This document shows positions 1 to 7,569 of a DNA stretch of 60,252 bases, in pieces. The first letter of the stretch is position 1. Each line of letters begins with the position of its first letter. The stretch is taken from NCBI GenBank assembly GCA_019637875.1, contig JAHBUW010000020.1, positions 1 to 60,252 of the forward strand, written 5' to 3'. The DNA is from Pseudobdellovibrionaceae bacterium. Its GTDB lineage: Bacteria; Bdellovibrionota; Bdellovibrionia; Bdellovibrionales; Bdellovibrionaceae. Position numbers and translations under genes: made by a program. A model generated the notes under the pieces. The model had not been told where the DNA came from. It saw nothing but the letters and a program-made list of their open reading frames with translations, and did not search any database.

Positions 1-171
1 CCGCTCTCAGAAGGACTGTGCTGTGGTTTCGATCCGGAGATCCCTGTTAGGTGTACACCCAGGAAGTAACTCGGCCCAACACAGCCCATCTCAAAGCGCC
101 CTCTCGTGGACCCCGGGCCAGGGATAGCAAATGCTGCCGGAGGCGCGCACTCCCACGGTTTTTGGTTTTTT
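1..171. other. Left-edge stretch without an assignable gene
   Basis: No gene can be assigned with confidence here. A minus-strand frame opens with ATG at 89 and stays open to the window edge (it begins MGCVGPSYFLG), but its upstream sequence has only a weak Shine-Dalgarno match, so it may be a partial gene or chance. It lies downstream of the minus-strand small-gene run ending at 172, so it could be the continuation of that operon. Confidence 0.2.
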
Positions 172-327
172 CTACTCCTCCACCTCAATGCTGTGGCCCT
201 CGGTAAAGAGCCGCTGCTTGTTCACTGTGTCCGTTTGCCAACTCGCGAACTGTTTCTCCGTTACGAAAGTCGGATCGAGCGACACATGGCCGTTCGGGTG
301 AGTCGTAAGGACTTGGTAGGCTTTCAC
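172..327 (-). CDS. Small hypothetical protein (51 aa), mobile-element operon
   Basis: This short frame is proposed from its coupling. It starts with GTG whose last two bases form, with the next base, the TGA stop of the upstream small gene (GTGA overlap at 324-327). It encodes 51 residues beginning MKAYQVLTTHPNG and ending HSIEVEE, soluble and acidic at the C terminus. I recognise no family. The overlap continues the pattern of every gene from 2536 leftwards, which is the main support. Its function is unknown, and a chance open frame cannot be excluded at this length. Confidence 0.45.
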   Translation of the reverse strand: MKAYQVLTTHPNGHVSLDPTFVTEKQFASWQTDTVNKQRLFTEGHSIEVEE

Positions 328-449
328 CTCATCCAGTGCATTGCGAGCGCGACTCCCCAGAGAAGACCCAGCGCGAAAGCAACCGCAGCGTACTCCGCCG
401 CGATCTTCGCCTCTCGAATCTTGGTCTGACGGTCCAGGAAGTCGCGCAT
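324..449 (-). CDS. Small single-span membrane protein (41 aa)
   Basis: An ATG at 449, four bases after the stop of the upstream gene, opens a 41-residue frame starting MRDFLDRQTKIREAKI. A charged, helical N-terminal third is followed by one hydrophobic segment (about residues 19-38, AAVAFALGLLWGVALAMHW) and a terminal Arg. The layout fits a small inner-membrane protein with a short cytoplasmic helix, as seen among small phage or plasmid proteins. No family is recognised. Its stop overlaps the GTG of the next gene, so translational coupling is likely. Confidence 0.5.
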   Translation of the reverse strand: MRDFLDRQTKIREAKIAAEYAAVAFALGLLWGVALAMHWMR

Positions 450-453
450 GGTT

Positions 454-849
454 CTACTCAGCCACCAGCGCAGAGACTGTGCGGCGCTTACGGTCTTTTG
501 ACATATTCGAGGCGAAGATCATCTCGATGAGGTCGACTGCGTCTTTGACGGCTGCGTCGCCTTTAGCGGTGATGTTCACTGCTTGAATCTTTGCGGGCAG
601 GGATGTGTCTTGAGCCTTCACTTGCCGGCGTTTACGCAGCTTGGGCGCGCCTGTCGACACGCGGTAGTTGTGCAGGAACGCGCGGTAGAGCTGAATCGTC
701 CAATGGTTTCCACGCACCGTGAACATCCCTTCCCGATTGAGCACATCGACGATCGAGATCGGCTTCAGGCCCTTGTTATTTAGTTCTGTGATGCGGCGAT
801 AAATCGCTGCGCGCTTGTTCATGTTTCGTGCTTCTTTTCCTTCGTTCAT
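454..849 (-). CDS. Hypothetical protein with a serine-recombinase 'Recombinase'-like segment
   Basis: The 131-residue protein is basic. Residues about 30-65 read VLNREGMFTVRGNHWT followed by a Tyr/Arg-rich helix. This resembles the pattern of the Recombinase domain of large serine recombinases (LN..G..T.RG..W....+R..L.N), but the catalytic serine resolvase domain is absent, so this is not a full recombinase. It could be a DNA-binding accessory protein of the element or a decayed fragment. The start at 849 overlaps the upstream TGA (ATGA) and has a GAGGAAAG sequence just upstream; an internal Met at residue 10 is the alternative. The family link is an inference from pattern only. Confidence 0.6.
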   Translation of the reverse strand: MNEGKEARNMNKRAAIYRRITELNNKGLKPISIVDVLNREGMFTVRGNHWTIQLYRAFLHNYRVSTGAPKLRKRRQVKAQDTSLPAKIQAVNITAKGDAAVKDAVDLIEMIFASNMSKDRKRRTVSALVAE

Positions 850-1082
850 CTTTCCTCCAGCCCCTCTCTGAGGCGTTTTCTCAGTTTGTATAGTCTCAGG
901 GTGAACCTAGAGTGCTGCCCCAGGTGCCCCAGTCTTTGCTTCACTTTCAGTCGGGCTTCCGTTTCCGTGAGCCCTTTCACTTCGACGAGCCAAACAATGC
1001 GGTAAACAGCGAGCACCGTGTCTCGGGTCTTCACCGTCAGCATCTCTTTGAAGATGGCCTGTCTGGTCGCTTTCGAGTTCAT
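846..1082 (-). CDS. Small basic hypothetical protein, mobile-element operon
   Basis: The 78-residue protein begins MNSKATRQAIFKEML and is rich in Arg, Lys and Leu, predicted all-helical, with a highly basic C terminus (LRLYKLRKRLREGLEER). The start at 1082 lies four bases after the upstream stop at 1087-1089 and is preferred to the longer frame, which would overlap the upstream gene. Its stop overlaps the ATG of the next gene. I recognise no family; a small phage DNA-binding or regulatory protein is possible. Confidence 0.6.
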   Translation of the reverse strand: MNSKATRQAIFKEMLTVKTRDTVLAVYRIVWLVEVKGLTETEARLKVKQRLGHLGQHSRFTLRLYKLRKRLREGLEER

Positions 1083-1086
1083 CCGT

Positions 1087-1443
1087 TCACTCTTTTTTCT
1101 GCGAGGGAGCGGCCTTCCTGACTGCCTCCTCAATTGTCTTCACCCCGTATTTGTTCAGAATCTCTTGCAGCTGTGCTTCGGTTGCCGGGTTCCGTGCTTC
1201 TTCTTTGAAGTAGCGGTCGGCGTCCGTGTTTTTGATGGTCATGGCTGCGCTTCGAAACTCATCAGGAGTCGGCGGCCAGTTCCCCATGGTGTCGAGGAAG
1301 TGGTTCACCAGACGCTCGAATTGTTTGTCGTTCAGATCTCTGACCGCTTCTAGGTAACGAAGGAGTCTCGCTTTCACGAGGACCTTCGGTTGCACCTCTC
1401 CAAGTTTATTCATTCCCTCCAGAAACTTTTTCTCGCTCAGCAT
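1087..1443 (-). CDS. Phage replication-associated protein, helicase-loader-like (putative)
   Basis: This 118-residue protein has a helical N-terminal part (FLEGMNKLGEVQPKVLVKAR) and the motif NWPPTPDEFRSAA near residues 54-66. Phage replication proteins of the helicase loader/inhibitor type carry a comparable F/W-P-P-T-x-x-E-F/I turn between helices, so a role in loading or regulating a replicative helicase is suggested. That is a weak pattern match. The ATG at 1443 has a good Shine-Dalgarno (AGAGGG, spacing 4-5) and lies within the 3' end of the upstream gene (38-base overlap). The following gene starts four bases after its stop. Confidence 0.6.
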   Translation of the reverse strand: MLSEKKFLEGMNKLGEVQPKVLVKARLLRYLEAVRDLNDKQFERLVNHFLDTMGNWPPTPDEFRSAAMTIKNTDADRYFKEEARNPATEAQLQEILNKYGVKTIEEAVRKAAPSQKKE

Positions 1444-1825
1444 CTTGCCCTCTTAGTAACGATCGCAGCTCATCTTCAGTGACGAGTGCGGGATTGCTTT
1501 TCAGTGTCGCGGAGTACCTGTCCCAGCCGCGTTTAAACCAATTGTTGAAGTATTGGCCCCAGTTTTGTTTCGTCTTGTGCGGGTTCGCGAGGATGTAGTT
1601 CCGCGCGGCTTTCCATTCGTGTTGCAGATATTCAGGCGGGTAGGTGTCGGCCCACGACTGCATGAGTTCCTTCGAGATGTTGATCGCGATGGAAGGCGTC
1701 AGTTGGATCGGTTCGGTTACGACGAGCGCGCGAGAAGGCCTGGGCTTCTTCTTTGCCGCCTCGAGCTTTGCCACGCGTTCTTCAAGCTGCTTCACCTTCT
1801 CAGCCAGCATCTCGATCACGGACAT
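1406..1825 (-). CDS. Phage replisome-organiser-like protein (putative)
   Basis: The 139-residue protein begins with a heptad-rich coiled coil (MLAEKVKQLEERVAKLE, residues 6-22), then a Lys/Pro linker. A Trp-rich helical region follows (residues about 74-110) with the motif NWGQYFNNWFKRGWD. The signature W....W..AR.YI..NP.KT..NW..YF.NWF.R is common in the C-terminal part of phage replication-initiation and replisome-organiser proteins. The coiled coil would serve oligomerisation. A GAGGG site seven bases before ATG 1825 supports the start. The gene overlaps its neighbours on both sides, as phage early genes often do. The specific role is inferred. Confidence 0.65.
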   Translation of the reverse strand: MSVIEMLAEKVKQLEERVAKLEAAKKKPRPSRALVVTEPIQLTPSIAINISKELMQSWADTYPPEYLQHEWKAARNYILANPHKTKQNWGQYFNNWFKRGWDRYSATLKSNPALVTEDELRSLLRGQDAEREKVSGGNE

Positions 1826-2082
1826 ACGATGTCCCTCGTTGCGAGCTCTGCTCCGACGCGATTACACACCTGAAGTTTGCGATAAACTTCGCGCAGGTGA
1901 TGGCTCACAGTCTTAATGCTATCGTTCTGCCCGAGCGCGATGACCTTGATCGTCGTACCTTCATGGAGCGCCTTGCAGACGCGCGCCTGGTGAGGCGTCA
2001 TCTGGTAGGTATCGCAGAGAGCTTTGATCTTGGGGCATGAGTCGTAGAGGGCCGTCGCGGCTCCGGGGCCAGCGAAGGTCAT
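1816..2082 (-). CDS. LuxR-type helix-turn-helix regulator (small)
   Basis: Starting at ATG 2082 the protein has 88 residues and is little more than one LuxR-family DNA-binding domain. Residues about 28-80 follow the GerE/LuxR pattern: MTPHQARVCKALHEG, then the HTH region IKVIALGQNDSIKTVSHHLR and EVYRKLQVCNRVGAELA. It has no receiver or autoinducer domain, as in stand-alone regulators of mobile elements. The longer frame to 2178 is rejected because ATG 2082 forms an ATGA overlap with the stop of the upstream gene. It likely regulates genes of this operon or the host. Confidence 0.75.
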   Translation of the reverse strand: MTFAGPGAATALYDSCPKIKALCDTYQMTPHQARVCKALHEGTTIKVIALGQNDSIKTVSHHLREVYRKLQVCNRVGAELATRDIVCP

Positions 2083-2330
2083 GTGGCCTCCCCATTGAGC
2101 GCTCTGATTAGCTCGTCGGCGTATTCGACAGCTTGTGCAGCGGCCACTGAAGCGTGTGTTCGCCCGCCGTCCTGCCAAAATCGAACAGTCGCCTGTAGTG
2201 CAGCAGCGGCGAAATACTCGCGCTTCGTTAAACCCTCATAGACAAAATCTACGGTTTCTTCAGTAAGTCGATCTGACGTTCTAACCGTTGTTGCGAAGGC
2301 ACAGTCGTATGGATGTGTCGGCACGCTCAT
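2079..2330 (-). CDS. Small phage-type hypothetical protein
   Basis: This 83-residue protein has a central stretch LTKREYFAAAALQATVRF and a C terminus AVEYADELIRALN. The combination LTKREYFAA.AL..........A...YADALI.AL is typical of small uncharacterised early proteins in phages and prophages of many proteobacteria. Function is unknown. The start ATG at 2330 overlaps the TGA of the preceding gene and the stop overlaps the start of the LuxR-type gene, so it sits inside a translationally coupled chain. Confidence 0.65.
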   Translation of the reverse strand: MSVPTHPYDCAFATTVRTSDRLTEETVDFVYEGLTKREYFAAAALQATVRFWQDGGRTHASVAAAQAVEYADELIRALNGEAT

Positions 2331-2536
2331 GCGTCCCCCCGAGGCTTCATCGGAAACGCGATGACACGGGCAGGGGCGGACTCGGGGTTACGATCAAGCA
2401 GAAGGCCGTCAACGAGGCCCTCAAGCTGCGTGATTCTACGGTCCTGATCTTGGATGTAGTTCTCAAGATTTGTAACGCGCGTGGCGAGTTTTACGATCAA
2501 CTCGCGGTCGGTGTACTCGGTCAGTTCTATGCTCAT
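2327..2536 (-). CDS. Coiled-coil small protein, first gene of the mobile-element operon
   Basis: From ATG 2536 the protein has 69 residues. Residues about 10-45 form a heptad-patterned helix (IVKLATRVTNLENYIQDQ, then RRITQLEGLVDGLL), suggesting a coiled-coil oligomer. The upstream in-frame Met at 2581 would place the start inside the inverted repeat at 2561-2583, so 2536 is chosen. No family is recognised. As promoter-proximal gene behind a candidate operator, it may be a small regulator or structural adaptor. Confidence 0.5.
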   Translation of the reverse strand: MSIELTEYTDRELIVKLATRVTNLENYIQDQDRRITQLEGLVDGLLLDRNPESAPARVIAFPMKPRGDA

Positions 2537-2560
2537 CGCCCCACCTCTGCATTTGCCAAA

Positions 2561-2583
2561 ATTTGACAAAAATGCGGTCAAAT
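2561..2583. promoter_or_regulatory. Inverted repeat, candidate operator of the small-gene operon
   Basis: ATTTGAC (2561-2567) and GTCAAAT (2577-2583) are perfect inverted arms separated by nine bases. A third half-site-like ATTTGCC lies at 2551-2557. The site lies 25-47 bases upstream of the first gene of the minus-strand operon. The minus strand also reads TTGACC, a plausible -35 element, within the repeat. Binding by a phage-type repressor or by the LuxR-type protein is inferred. Confidence 0.45.
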
Positions 2584-2639
2584 GGGGGTGCCTTAAGACG
2601 ATAGCGTGCTTTTACGGGCGCCGAATCAACGCCGTGAAG

Positions 2640-3497
2640 TCACTGAAGATTTCCAAAATCTCTCTCGTCCCGTGGTGTTGTGTGCTTGATCCTGAAGGCG
2701 TTCAGGTAAATCTTATTTAAGTTCTCTCGGGGCAGGATCGTCAAGAAGTCGATACACTTGAAATCGGGATCATAAGCGGGTTCGCCGCCCAGATACGCCC
2801 CGGCCTTCAGATACGCGCGCGCGAGCGGGGGGATCATGGACTCGACCTTTTCGAGATCCTCCGCGGTGATCCCTTGCGAGAACTTCTCGATCCACAACTC
2901 CAGCTGCGGCATGGAATAACGCAGCGTGGGCGGGCACCAGTAGTTCGAATGGAAGCGGCCGTCGCGTTGGAAGTAATGATAAAGAAGGGCGGTTTCGCGG
3001 GCACTTTCGGTTTTGATGCTGGCGCAGCCGAACAGGATTTTCGAGTCCGTCGCCACCATGTATTCCGCGATTCCGCGCCACAGAAGCGAAATTACGAGGC
3101 CTTTGCGGAAATCCTGGTGGATGCAGGCACGCCCCAGTTCCAATTTCGCACCGGGTTCTTCCATCACGCGGCGAAGATTGAATTCTTGCGCCGAGTAGAA
3201 GTTCTGTGAGAACAGGCTGCAGTTGAGTCGGTAGGTGCCGATGATGCGCCCGGATTTTTTGTCGATGATCGCCAGGTGGTCGCAGATGAAGTCGTATTCG
3301 TCGACGTCGATCCCGGTGGGCTTCGACTTGCCGAGCATTTCGCGATGGAACACTTGGTAACGCAGGCGCAGCGCTTCGATGAGTTCGTCGGAGTTCGAAA
3401 TCGTTTTCAAGATGAAGGGTCCTTTATCCGAGTGGATCTTCACCTTGGCTTGGAACTTGTGGATCTTGTTGCGACGAAGTTTCACGTAGTCGAGCAT
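2640..3497 (-). CDS. olsB: OlsB-like N-acyltransferase (GNAT superfamily, Acetyltransf_5)
   Basis: The protein resembles ornithine N-alpha-acyltransferases, which move a 3-hydroxyacyl chain from acyl carrier protein to ornithine to form lyso-ornithine lipid. Family features visible are LRYQVFHREM near the N terminus, DEYDFICDHLAIID, IIGTYRL, and the acceptor/CoA-fold segment LELGRACIHQDFRKG followed by LLWRGIAEYM and LFGCASI. From ATG 3497 the protein is 285 residues, usual for the family. That start has AAGGAGGGACC directly upstream, whereas the longer frame to 3545 lacks one. No olsA partner is adjacent, so use of ornithine as substrate is inferred; related 'hemolysin-like' acyltransferases share the fold. 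Confidence 0.75.
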   Translation of the reverse strand: MLDYVKLRRNKIHKFQAKVKIHSDKGPFILKTISNSDELIEALRLRYQVFHREMLGKSKPTGIDVDEYDFICDHLAIIDKKSGRIIGTYRLNCSLFSQNFYSAQEFNLRRVMEEPGAKLELGRACIHQDFRKGLVISLLWRGIAEYMVATDSKILFGCASIKTESARETALLYHYFQRDGRFHSNYWCPPTLRYSMPQLELWIEKFSQGITAEDLEKVESMIPPLARAYLKAGAYLGGEPAYDPDFKCIDFLTILPRENLNKIYLNAFRIKHTTPRDERDFGNLQ

Positions 3498-3665
3498 GGT
3501 CCCTCCTTGGGTCTTGAGCGAACAACCGCGTTTTCGTGACTTCATCTTATCGTCTGTTGCGACGACCTCGCCGTCAGATTCTGGTCATGGATTCTTTCAG
3601 TTTCTTAACGCAATACTGCAAATTCCATTGCCCGAACCTCGAAATGGGGTAAATTGCGAGCCAAC

Positions 3666-5072
3666 ATGAACGGAAAAGGATCGCTCTCTTGGTCGGACCG
3701 GATCGTTAAGTCTCTCGCGTCGCTGAAGCTCGCGGTTTTCGTGATATTGGCGCTCGCCACGATCACCGCCGTCGGCACTTTCGTCGAATCCAGTTACAAT
3801 GCCCCCATCGCGAAGAAGTGGGTGTACGACACGTTGTGGATGTACGCCATCATGGGGCTTTTGTGCGTGAACTTGATCGCGGTCATGGTGGATCGTTGGC
3901 CGTGGAAACGCCGTCATATCGCTTTCGTGTCGGCGCATATCGGAATTTTGGTCCTTCTTTTCGGATCTTTTCTGACGTGGCGTTATGGTCTGGACGGAAG
4001 TTTGCGTGTCGGAATCGGTCAGTCGAATCGTTTCGTCACGCTTCCAGAAACGGACTTCAGTGTCTGGACTTCGTTCGACGGCGATCAGTTCGCGAAACTC
4101 ATGGAAACACCGGTCGACTTCGACCGCCGCGATCCCAAAAAACATCCCGTCGAGATCGTGACGGATGCGGGACCGCTCAAGATCACGGCTTACCGTCCGT
4201 TTGTCGTGACCTCGCGTAAGGTCATTCCCAGCGACAATCCGCGTCTGGGGCCCGCGCTGCGGTTTCAAGTCGTCAATTCACGCGTGAATGTGATCGAGTG
4301 GCTCGTGCAAAAACGCGACGGCGACATCGTCGAGCACGACTTCGGGCCCGCGAAGGTCTTCTTCGGCGAGATTCCGCAGAATCGTCAGGATGCGAACGAA
4401 GTCTTCTTCAAGTTGCGGCCCGACGGGGCGCTTGATTATAAGGTCTTTTATAAAGACGAAGGACGAAAACCCCTGACCGGCGTGGTGAAAGAAGGCGACA
4501 ACTTCAATCCGGGCTGGATGGATTTGGAGTTCCGAGTTTTGCGGGTTTTCGCGAAAGCCGAAGAGACTTGGGATTTTCAAGATCTCGATCGTCCGACCGA
4601 ACTTTCGAACTCGGCCATCGAAGTTGATTTCCAAGGCAAGAAGCACTGGTTGCAGCTGAATGACACGCTCAAGATGTTCACCGATCGCGCCGTCTATATT
4701 GTGGCGTTCGGAAATCGTCGCGTGGATTTGGGCTTCGATGTTTTCCTGAAGAAGTTTGAAGTCGGTCGCTATCAGGGCACTATGCGGGCGGCCAGTTACG
4801 CGAGTTTGGTGGAAGTTCCGGGCGTGGGCGAGCAGATGATTTCGATGAACGAGCCGCTCAAACACATGGGCAAAACCGTTTATCAGGCGAGCTTTCAAGA
4901 CGGTCCTGACGGTCAGCCCATCGCCTCGATTTTTTCGATCAACGACGATCCGGGACGTTGGATTAAGTATCTGGGAAGTCTGATCATCTCGTTCGGGGTG
5001 ATTTGGCTCTTTTACGATAAACGCCGTAGCGCCCGTGCGATCGCCCCCACGACCATGAAAGAGGACTTCTGA
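3666..5072 (+). CDS. resB: Cytochrome c biogenesis protein ResB (system II)
   Basis: ResB/Ccs1 pairs with CcsA/ResC in the system II haem-lyase complex, which delivers haem across the cytoplasmic membrane and attaches it to CXXCH cysteines of apocytochromes c. The protein (468 residues from ATG 3666) has the family layout. A first transmembrane helix follows SLKLAVFVILALATITAVGT and precedes FVESSYNA. Two more helices lie at about residues 60-115 (MYAIMGLLCVNLIAV and HIGILVLLFGSFLTW). A large periplasmic domain follows, then a C-terminal helix near residue 440 (IKYLGSLIISFGVIWLFY). A TTG at 3654 in the same frame, five bases after GGGG, is a possible earlier start. The stop overlaps the ATG of ccsA by one base. 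Confidence 0.9.
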   Translation: MNGKGSLSWSDRIVKSLASLKLAVFVILALATITAVGTFVESSYNAPIAKKWVYDTLWMYAIMGLLCVNLIAVMVDRWPWKRRHIAFVSAHIGILVLLFGSFLTWRYGLDGSLRVGIGQSNRFVTLPETDFSVWTSFDGDQFAKLMETPVDFDRRDPKKHPVEIVTDAGPLKITAYRPFVVTSRKVIPSDNPRLGPALRFQVVNSRVNVIEWLVQKRDGDIVEHDFGPAKVFFGEIPQNRQDANEVFFKLRPDGALDYKVFYKDEGRKPLTGVVKEGDNFNPGWMDLEFRVLRVFAKAEETWDFQDLDRPTELSNSAIEVDFQGKKHWLQLNDTLKMFTDRAVYIVAFGNRRVDLGFDVFLKKFEVGRYQGTMRAASYASLVEVPGVGEQMISMNEPLKHMGKTVYQASFQDGPDGQPIASIFSINDDPGRWIKYLGSLIISFGVIWLFYDKRRSARAIAPTTMKEDF

Positions 5073-6700
5073 TGATTCGCCGAAATCTCCTCGCTCTGTT
5101 GACGCTTCTTTTCCCCCTTTTCGTTTTCGCGAGCCTGGCTCAGGCCTCCTCGCCGCTGGACCGGTTGCCGGTCCAAGAGGGCGGACGGATCAAACCCTAC
5201 GACACCTTCGCGCGCGAACACCTGGCGCTGATCTACGGAAAGCAGTCCTTCGAGGAAAAGCCCGCGACCGAAATCGTGATGACCTGGATCCTGCAGCCGA
5301 AGGCGTGGGAGGAAAAACAGTTCTTCGAAATCCGTCACCACCTGGTGAAACGCGGTCTGAAATTGGAAGAGACGCGGATGCATTTTTCGCCGCAGGAGAT
5401 TCTGTCGAGCGATCGCCTCAGCGTCGTCATGCGCGATCTGCAGGCCAAGCGCGAGACCAAAGAGAAGCTCGACCCTTACTTCCAAGCCATCCAACGGTTG
5501 GAAAATCAGCTCTTCACCTTCCGTGAAATTGCCAGCGGTCGGATGTTGCGGATCTTGCCGCCGAAAGAAGGCGAGACCTGGATCGCGCTGAACGAAATGC
5601 CGCAGCCCTTCCAAGACAAGTTCATGGAGATCACGAAGGAGTTCGTGGGAACCTTGAACCCTGAAGGCGATACGTCGGCCGCGCGGGCGGCGCTGAAGAC
5701 CCACGTGGACGAGTTCATCGCGCTCGTCCAAGCGGAAAACCCCGCGCTCTTTCCGAGCATGACGAAGGTGGATACCGAGGTCAGCTACAACCGCGTGCAT
5801 CCCTTCCGCTACGCTTACACCTCTTATCTGCTTGCGCTCGTGGCGATGGGCTTTTTCTGGATGTTCAAAAAACCCGGCTTCGTGACGGCGACCTGGGTGT
5901 TTTCGGTGATCGGGCTTTTGCTGCACATTTACGGCTTCGGCGTGCGCACCTATCTGACCGATCGCGCGCCGGTGACCAATATGTACGAGACCGTCGTGTG
6001 GGTGAGTTTGGGGACGGTCGTCTTCGCCATGATCATCGAATGGATCTACCGTTGGCGTTTCATCATCACGGCGGGCGCGGCCGTGGGCGCGTTCTGTTTG
6101 ATTCTGGCGGACATGGCGCCCGCGGTCTTGGACGCGAGCATTCAGCCGCTTGAGCCCGTTTTGCGTTCGAACTTCTGGCTGACCACGCACGTTCTCACCA
6201 TCACGATCAGCTACGCGGCGTTTTTCCTGGCGTTCGCGCTCGGGGATTACGGTCTTTACCTTTTCCTGCGCGACGAAAAACGTTTTCAAGATCGCATTCG
6301 CGGCATCACGCTCGCGCTTTACCGCGCGATCCAAATCGGCATCGCGTTTTTGGCTCCGGGAATTATCTTGGGCGGAATCTGGGCCGACTACTCTTGGGGC
6401 CGCTTCTGGGGTTGGGATCCGAAAGAGACCTGGGCGCTCATCGCGCTTCTGGGCTACCTCGCGGTTCTGCACGGACGCCTGGCGGGACTGTTACGTAATT
6501 TCGGGATGTGTGCCGCGGCCATCTTGACGTTCTCATTGGTCATCATGGCTTGGTACGGAGTGAATTACGTTCTTGGCGCAGGGCTTCATTCCTACGGCTT
6601 TGGCGCCGGGGGCGTGGAGTACGTGGCGGGTTTTGTGGCCCTCCATATTTTGTACGTCGTGTTCGTCGGAGTCGTTCGTCGCGACAGCATTCGGAGCTAA
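5072..6700 (+). CDS. ccsA: Cytochrome c biogenesis protein CcsA/ResC (system II)
   Basis: This is the haem-handling partner of ResB. The tryptophan-rich WWD-type signature WGRFWGWDPKETWALI is present at about residues 445-460, the hallmark of CcsA/CcmC/CcmF proteins. The protein has an N-terminal signal-like helix, a periplasmic region of about 220 residues, then eight or so transmembrane segments with conserved His residues such as in TTHVLTITISYAAFFL, where external haem ligands are expected. It is longer (542 residues) than minimal CcsA because of the periplasmic N-terminal part, similar to ResC-type proteins of delta-proteobacteria and relatives. It overlaps resB by one base and ends before a strong terminator. 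It serves at least ActA and ActE encoded next door. Confidence 0.92.
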   Translation: MIRRNLLALLTLLFPLFVFASLAQASSPLDRLPVQEGGRIKPYDTFAREHLALIYGKQSFEEKPATEIVMTWILQPKAWEEKQFFEIRHHLVKRGLKLEETRMHFSPQEILSSDRLSVVMRDLQAKRETKEKLDPYFQAIQRLENQLFTFREIASGRMLRILPPKEGETWIALNEMPQPFQDKFMEITKEFVGTLNPEGDTSAARAALKTHVDEFIALVQAENPALFPSMTKVDTEVSYNRVHPFRYAYTSYLLALVAMGFFWMFKKPGFVTATWVFSVIGLLLHIYGFGVRTYLTDRAPVTNMYETVVWVSLGTVVFAMIIEWIYRWRFIITAGAAVGAFCLILADMAPAVLDASIQPLEPVLRSNFWLTTHVLTITISYAAFFLAFALGDYGLYLFLRDEKRFQDRIRGITLALYRAIQIGIAFLAPGIILGGIWADYSWGRFWGWDPKETWALIALLGYLAVLHGRLAGLLRNFGMCAAAILTFSLVIMAWYGVNYVLGAGLHSYGFGAGGVEYVAGFVALHILYVVFVGVVRRDSIRS

Positions 6701-6784
6701 GAAGTCCGCACCGAGTTCGCGAAAATGTTGTGGGACAAGGTTTTCCGGACTGCCGCTCAATTCGGCAAAATTTAAAAATCATCA

Positions 6785-6818
6785 AGGCCCGTGATGTTCT
6801 TCACGGGCCTCTTTTTTT
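6785..6818 (+). terminator. Rho-independent terminator after ccsA
   Basis: A perfect 10-bp stem (AGGCCCGTGA, 6785-6794, with TCACGGGCCT, 6801-6810) with a six-base loop is followed by CTTTTTTT. It ends the resB-ccsA transcript. The rest of the 6701-6995 gap is AT-richer and should hold the act-operon promoter, but I see no convincing -35/-10 pair. Confidence 0.9.
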
Positions 6819-6995
6819 GGCATCGCTGTCGGCGAATTCCCCAGTTGTCGTAACGACTTTCGTTCTCAACAGGCTTTCAAAAAGAAAGTTGATTCTAAGT
6901 ATTGATTAGTCCATGAATAAAGAAACGTTTAAGAAATAGAGACTTACGTCAATAGACTCAACTCGACTCTCCACTGAGGACAAGCAGGATTACGT

Positions 6996-7532
6996 ATGCA
7001 ACGAAAGGTTATTCAACGGAGTCTTCGCGGGGCGATCTTCGCCTTGATCGCGGCTTCGTGCTTCCTCGCGGGCTGTAAATTTCAGTTCGGCGTCGGCTAC
7101 AACCAAGGCTACCAACCGGATCAACCGATTGCGTTCTCGCACGAACTCCACGTCGGTCAAAACCAAATCCAGTGTCAGTATTGCCACTCGCAAGTCGAGC
7201 GCTCCAATCACTCGAATATTCCGGCGCTTTCGACCTGCATGAACTGCCACATGGTCGTCAAAACGGACAGCCCCGAAATTCAAAAACTGCGCGATGCTTA
7301 CGACGCTGGAAAGTCGATCGCGTGGACCAAAGTTCACATGCTTCCCGATCACGTCAAATTCTCGCACCAAGCTCACGTCCAAAAAGGCGTGAATTGCCAG
7401 ACTTGCCATGGCGAAATCGAGAAGATGGCGAAGGTTTATCAGCATGCGGATCTGAGCATGGGTTGGTGCGTGAACTGTCACCGCGAACCCGAGAACAAAG
7501 CGCCGCTGAACTGCTCGACCTGCCACCACTAG
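6996..7532 (+). CDS. actA: Alternative complex III subunit ActA, pentahaem cytochrome c
   Basis: ActA is the multihaem cytochrome of alternative complex III (quinol:electron acceptor oxidoreductase). Five CXXCH haem sites are visible: residues 60-64, 81-85, 134-138, 158-162 and 173-177, with additional His residues for bis-His ligation. The N terminus has a hydrophobic signal ending in the lipobox LAGC (Cys27), so the mature protein is probably a periplasmic lipoprotein rather than held by an uncleaved helix. It is the first gene of actABCDEF and depends on the adjacent ccsA-resB for haem attachment. The protein ends four residues after its last haem cysteine. Confidence 0.93.
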   Translation: MQRKVIQRSLRGAIFALIAASCFLAGCKFQFGVGYNQGYQPDQPIAFSHELHVGQNQIQCQYCHSQVERSNHSNIPALSTCMNCHMVVKTDSPEIQKLRDAYDAGKSIAWTKVHMLPDHVKFSHQAHVQKGVNCQTCHGEIEKMAKVYQHADLSMGWCVNCHREPENKAPLNCSTCHH

Positions 7533-7569
7533 GTTTGACGTAAAGATCTCGATCAAGAGGAAAAGACGG

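Noticed and set aside
1-60. T-loop-like sequence GGTTTCGATCC suggesting a tRNA
   Set aside because: No acceptor, D or anticodon stems can be formed around it.
106-429. Plus-strand frame of 107 codons at the left end
   Set aside because: It is opposite two small minus-strand frames joined by a GTGA overlap and continuing the minus-strand operon. It has no Shine-Dalgarno or family.
5012-6472. Minus-strand open frame of 486 codons opposite ccsA
   Set aside because: Composition is Arg/His/Asp-rich without domains, and it lies opposite the WWD-motif protein CcsA.
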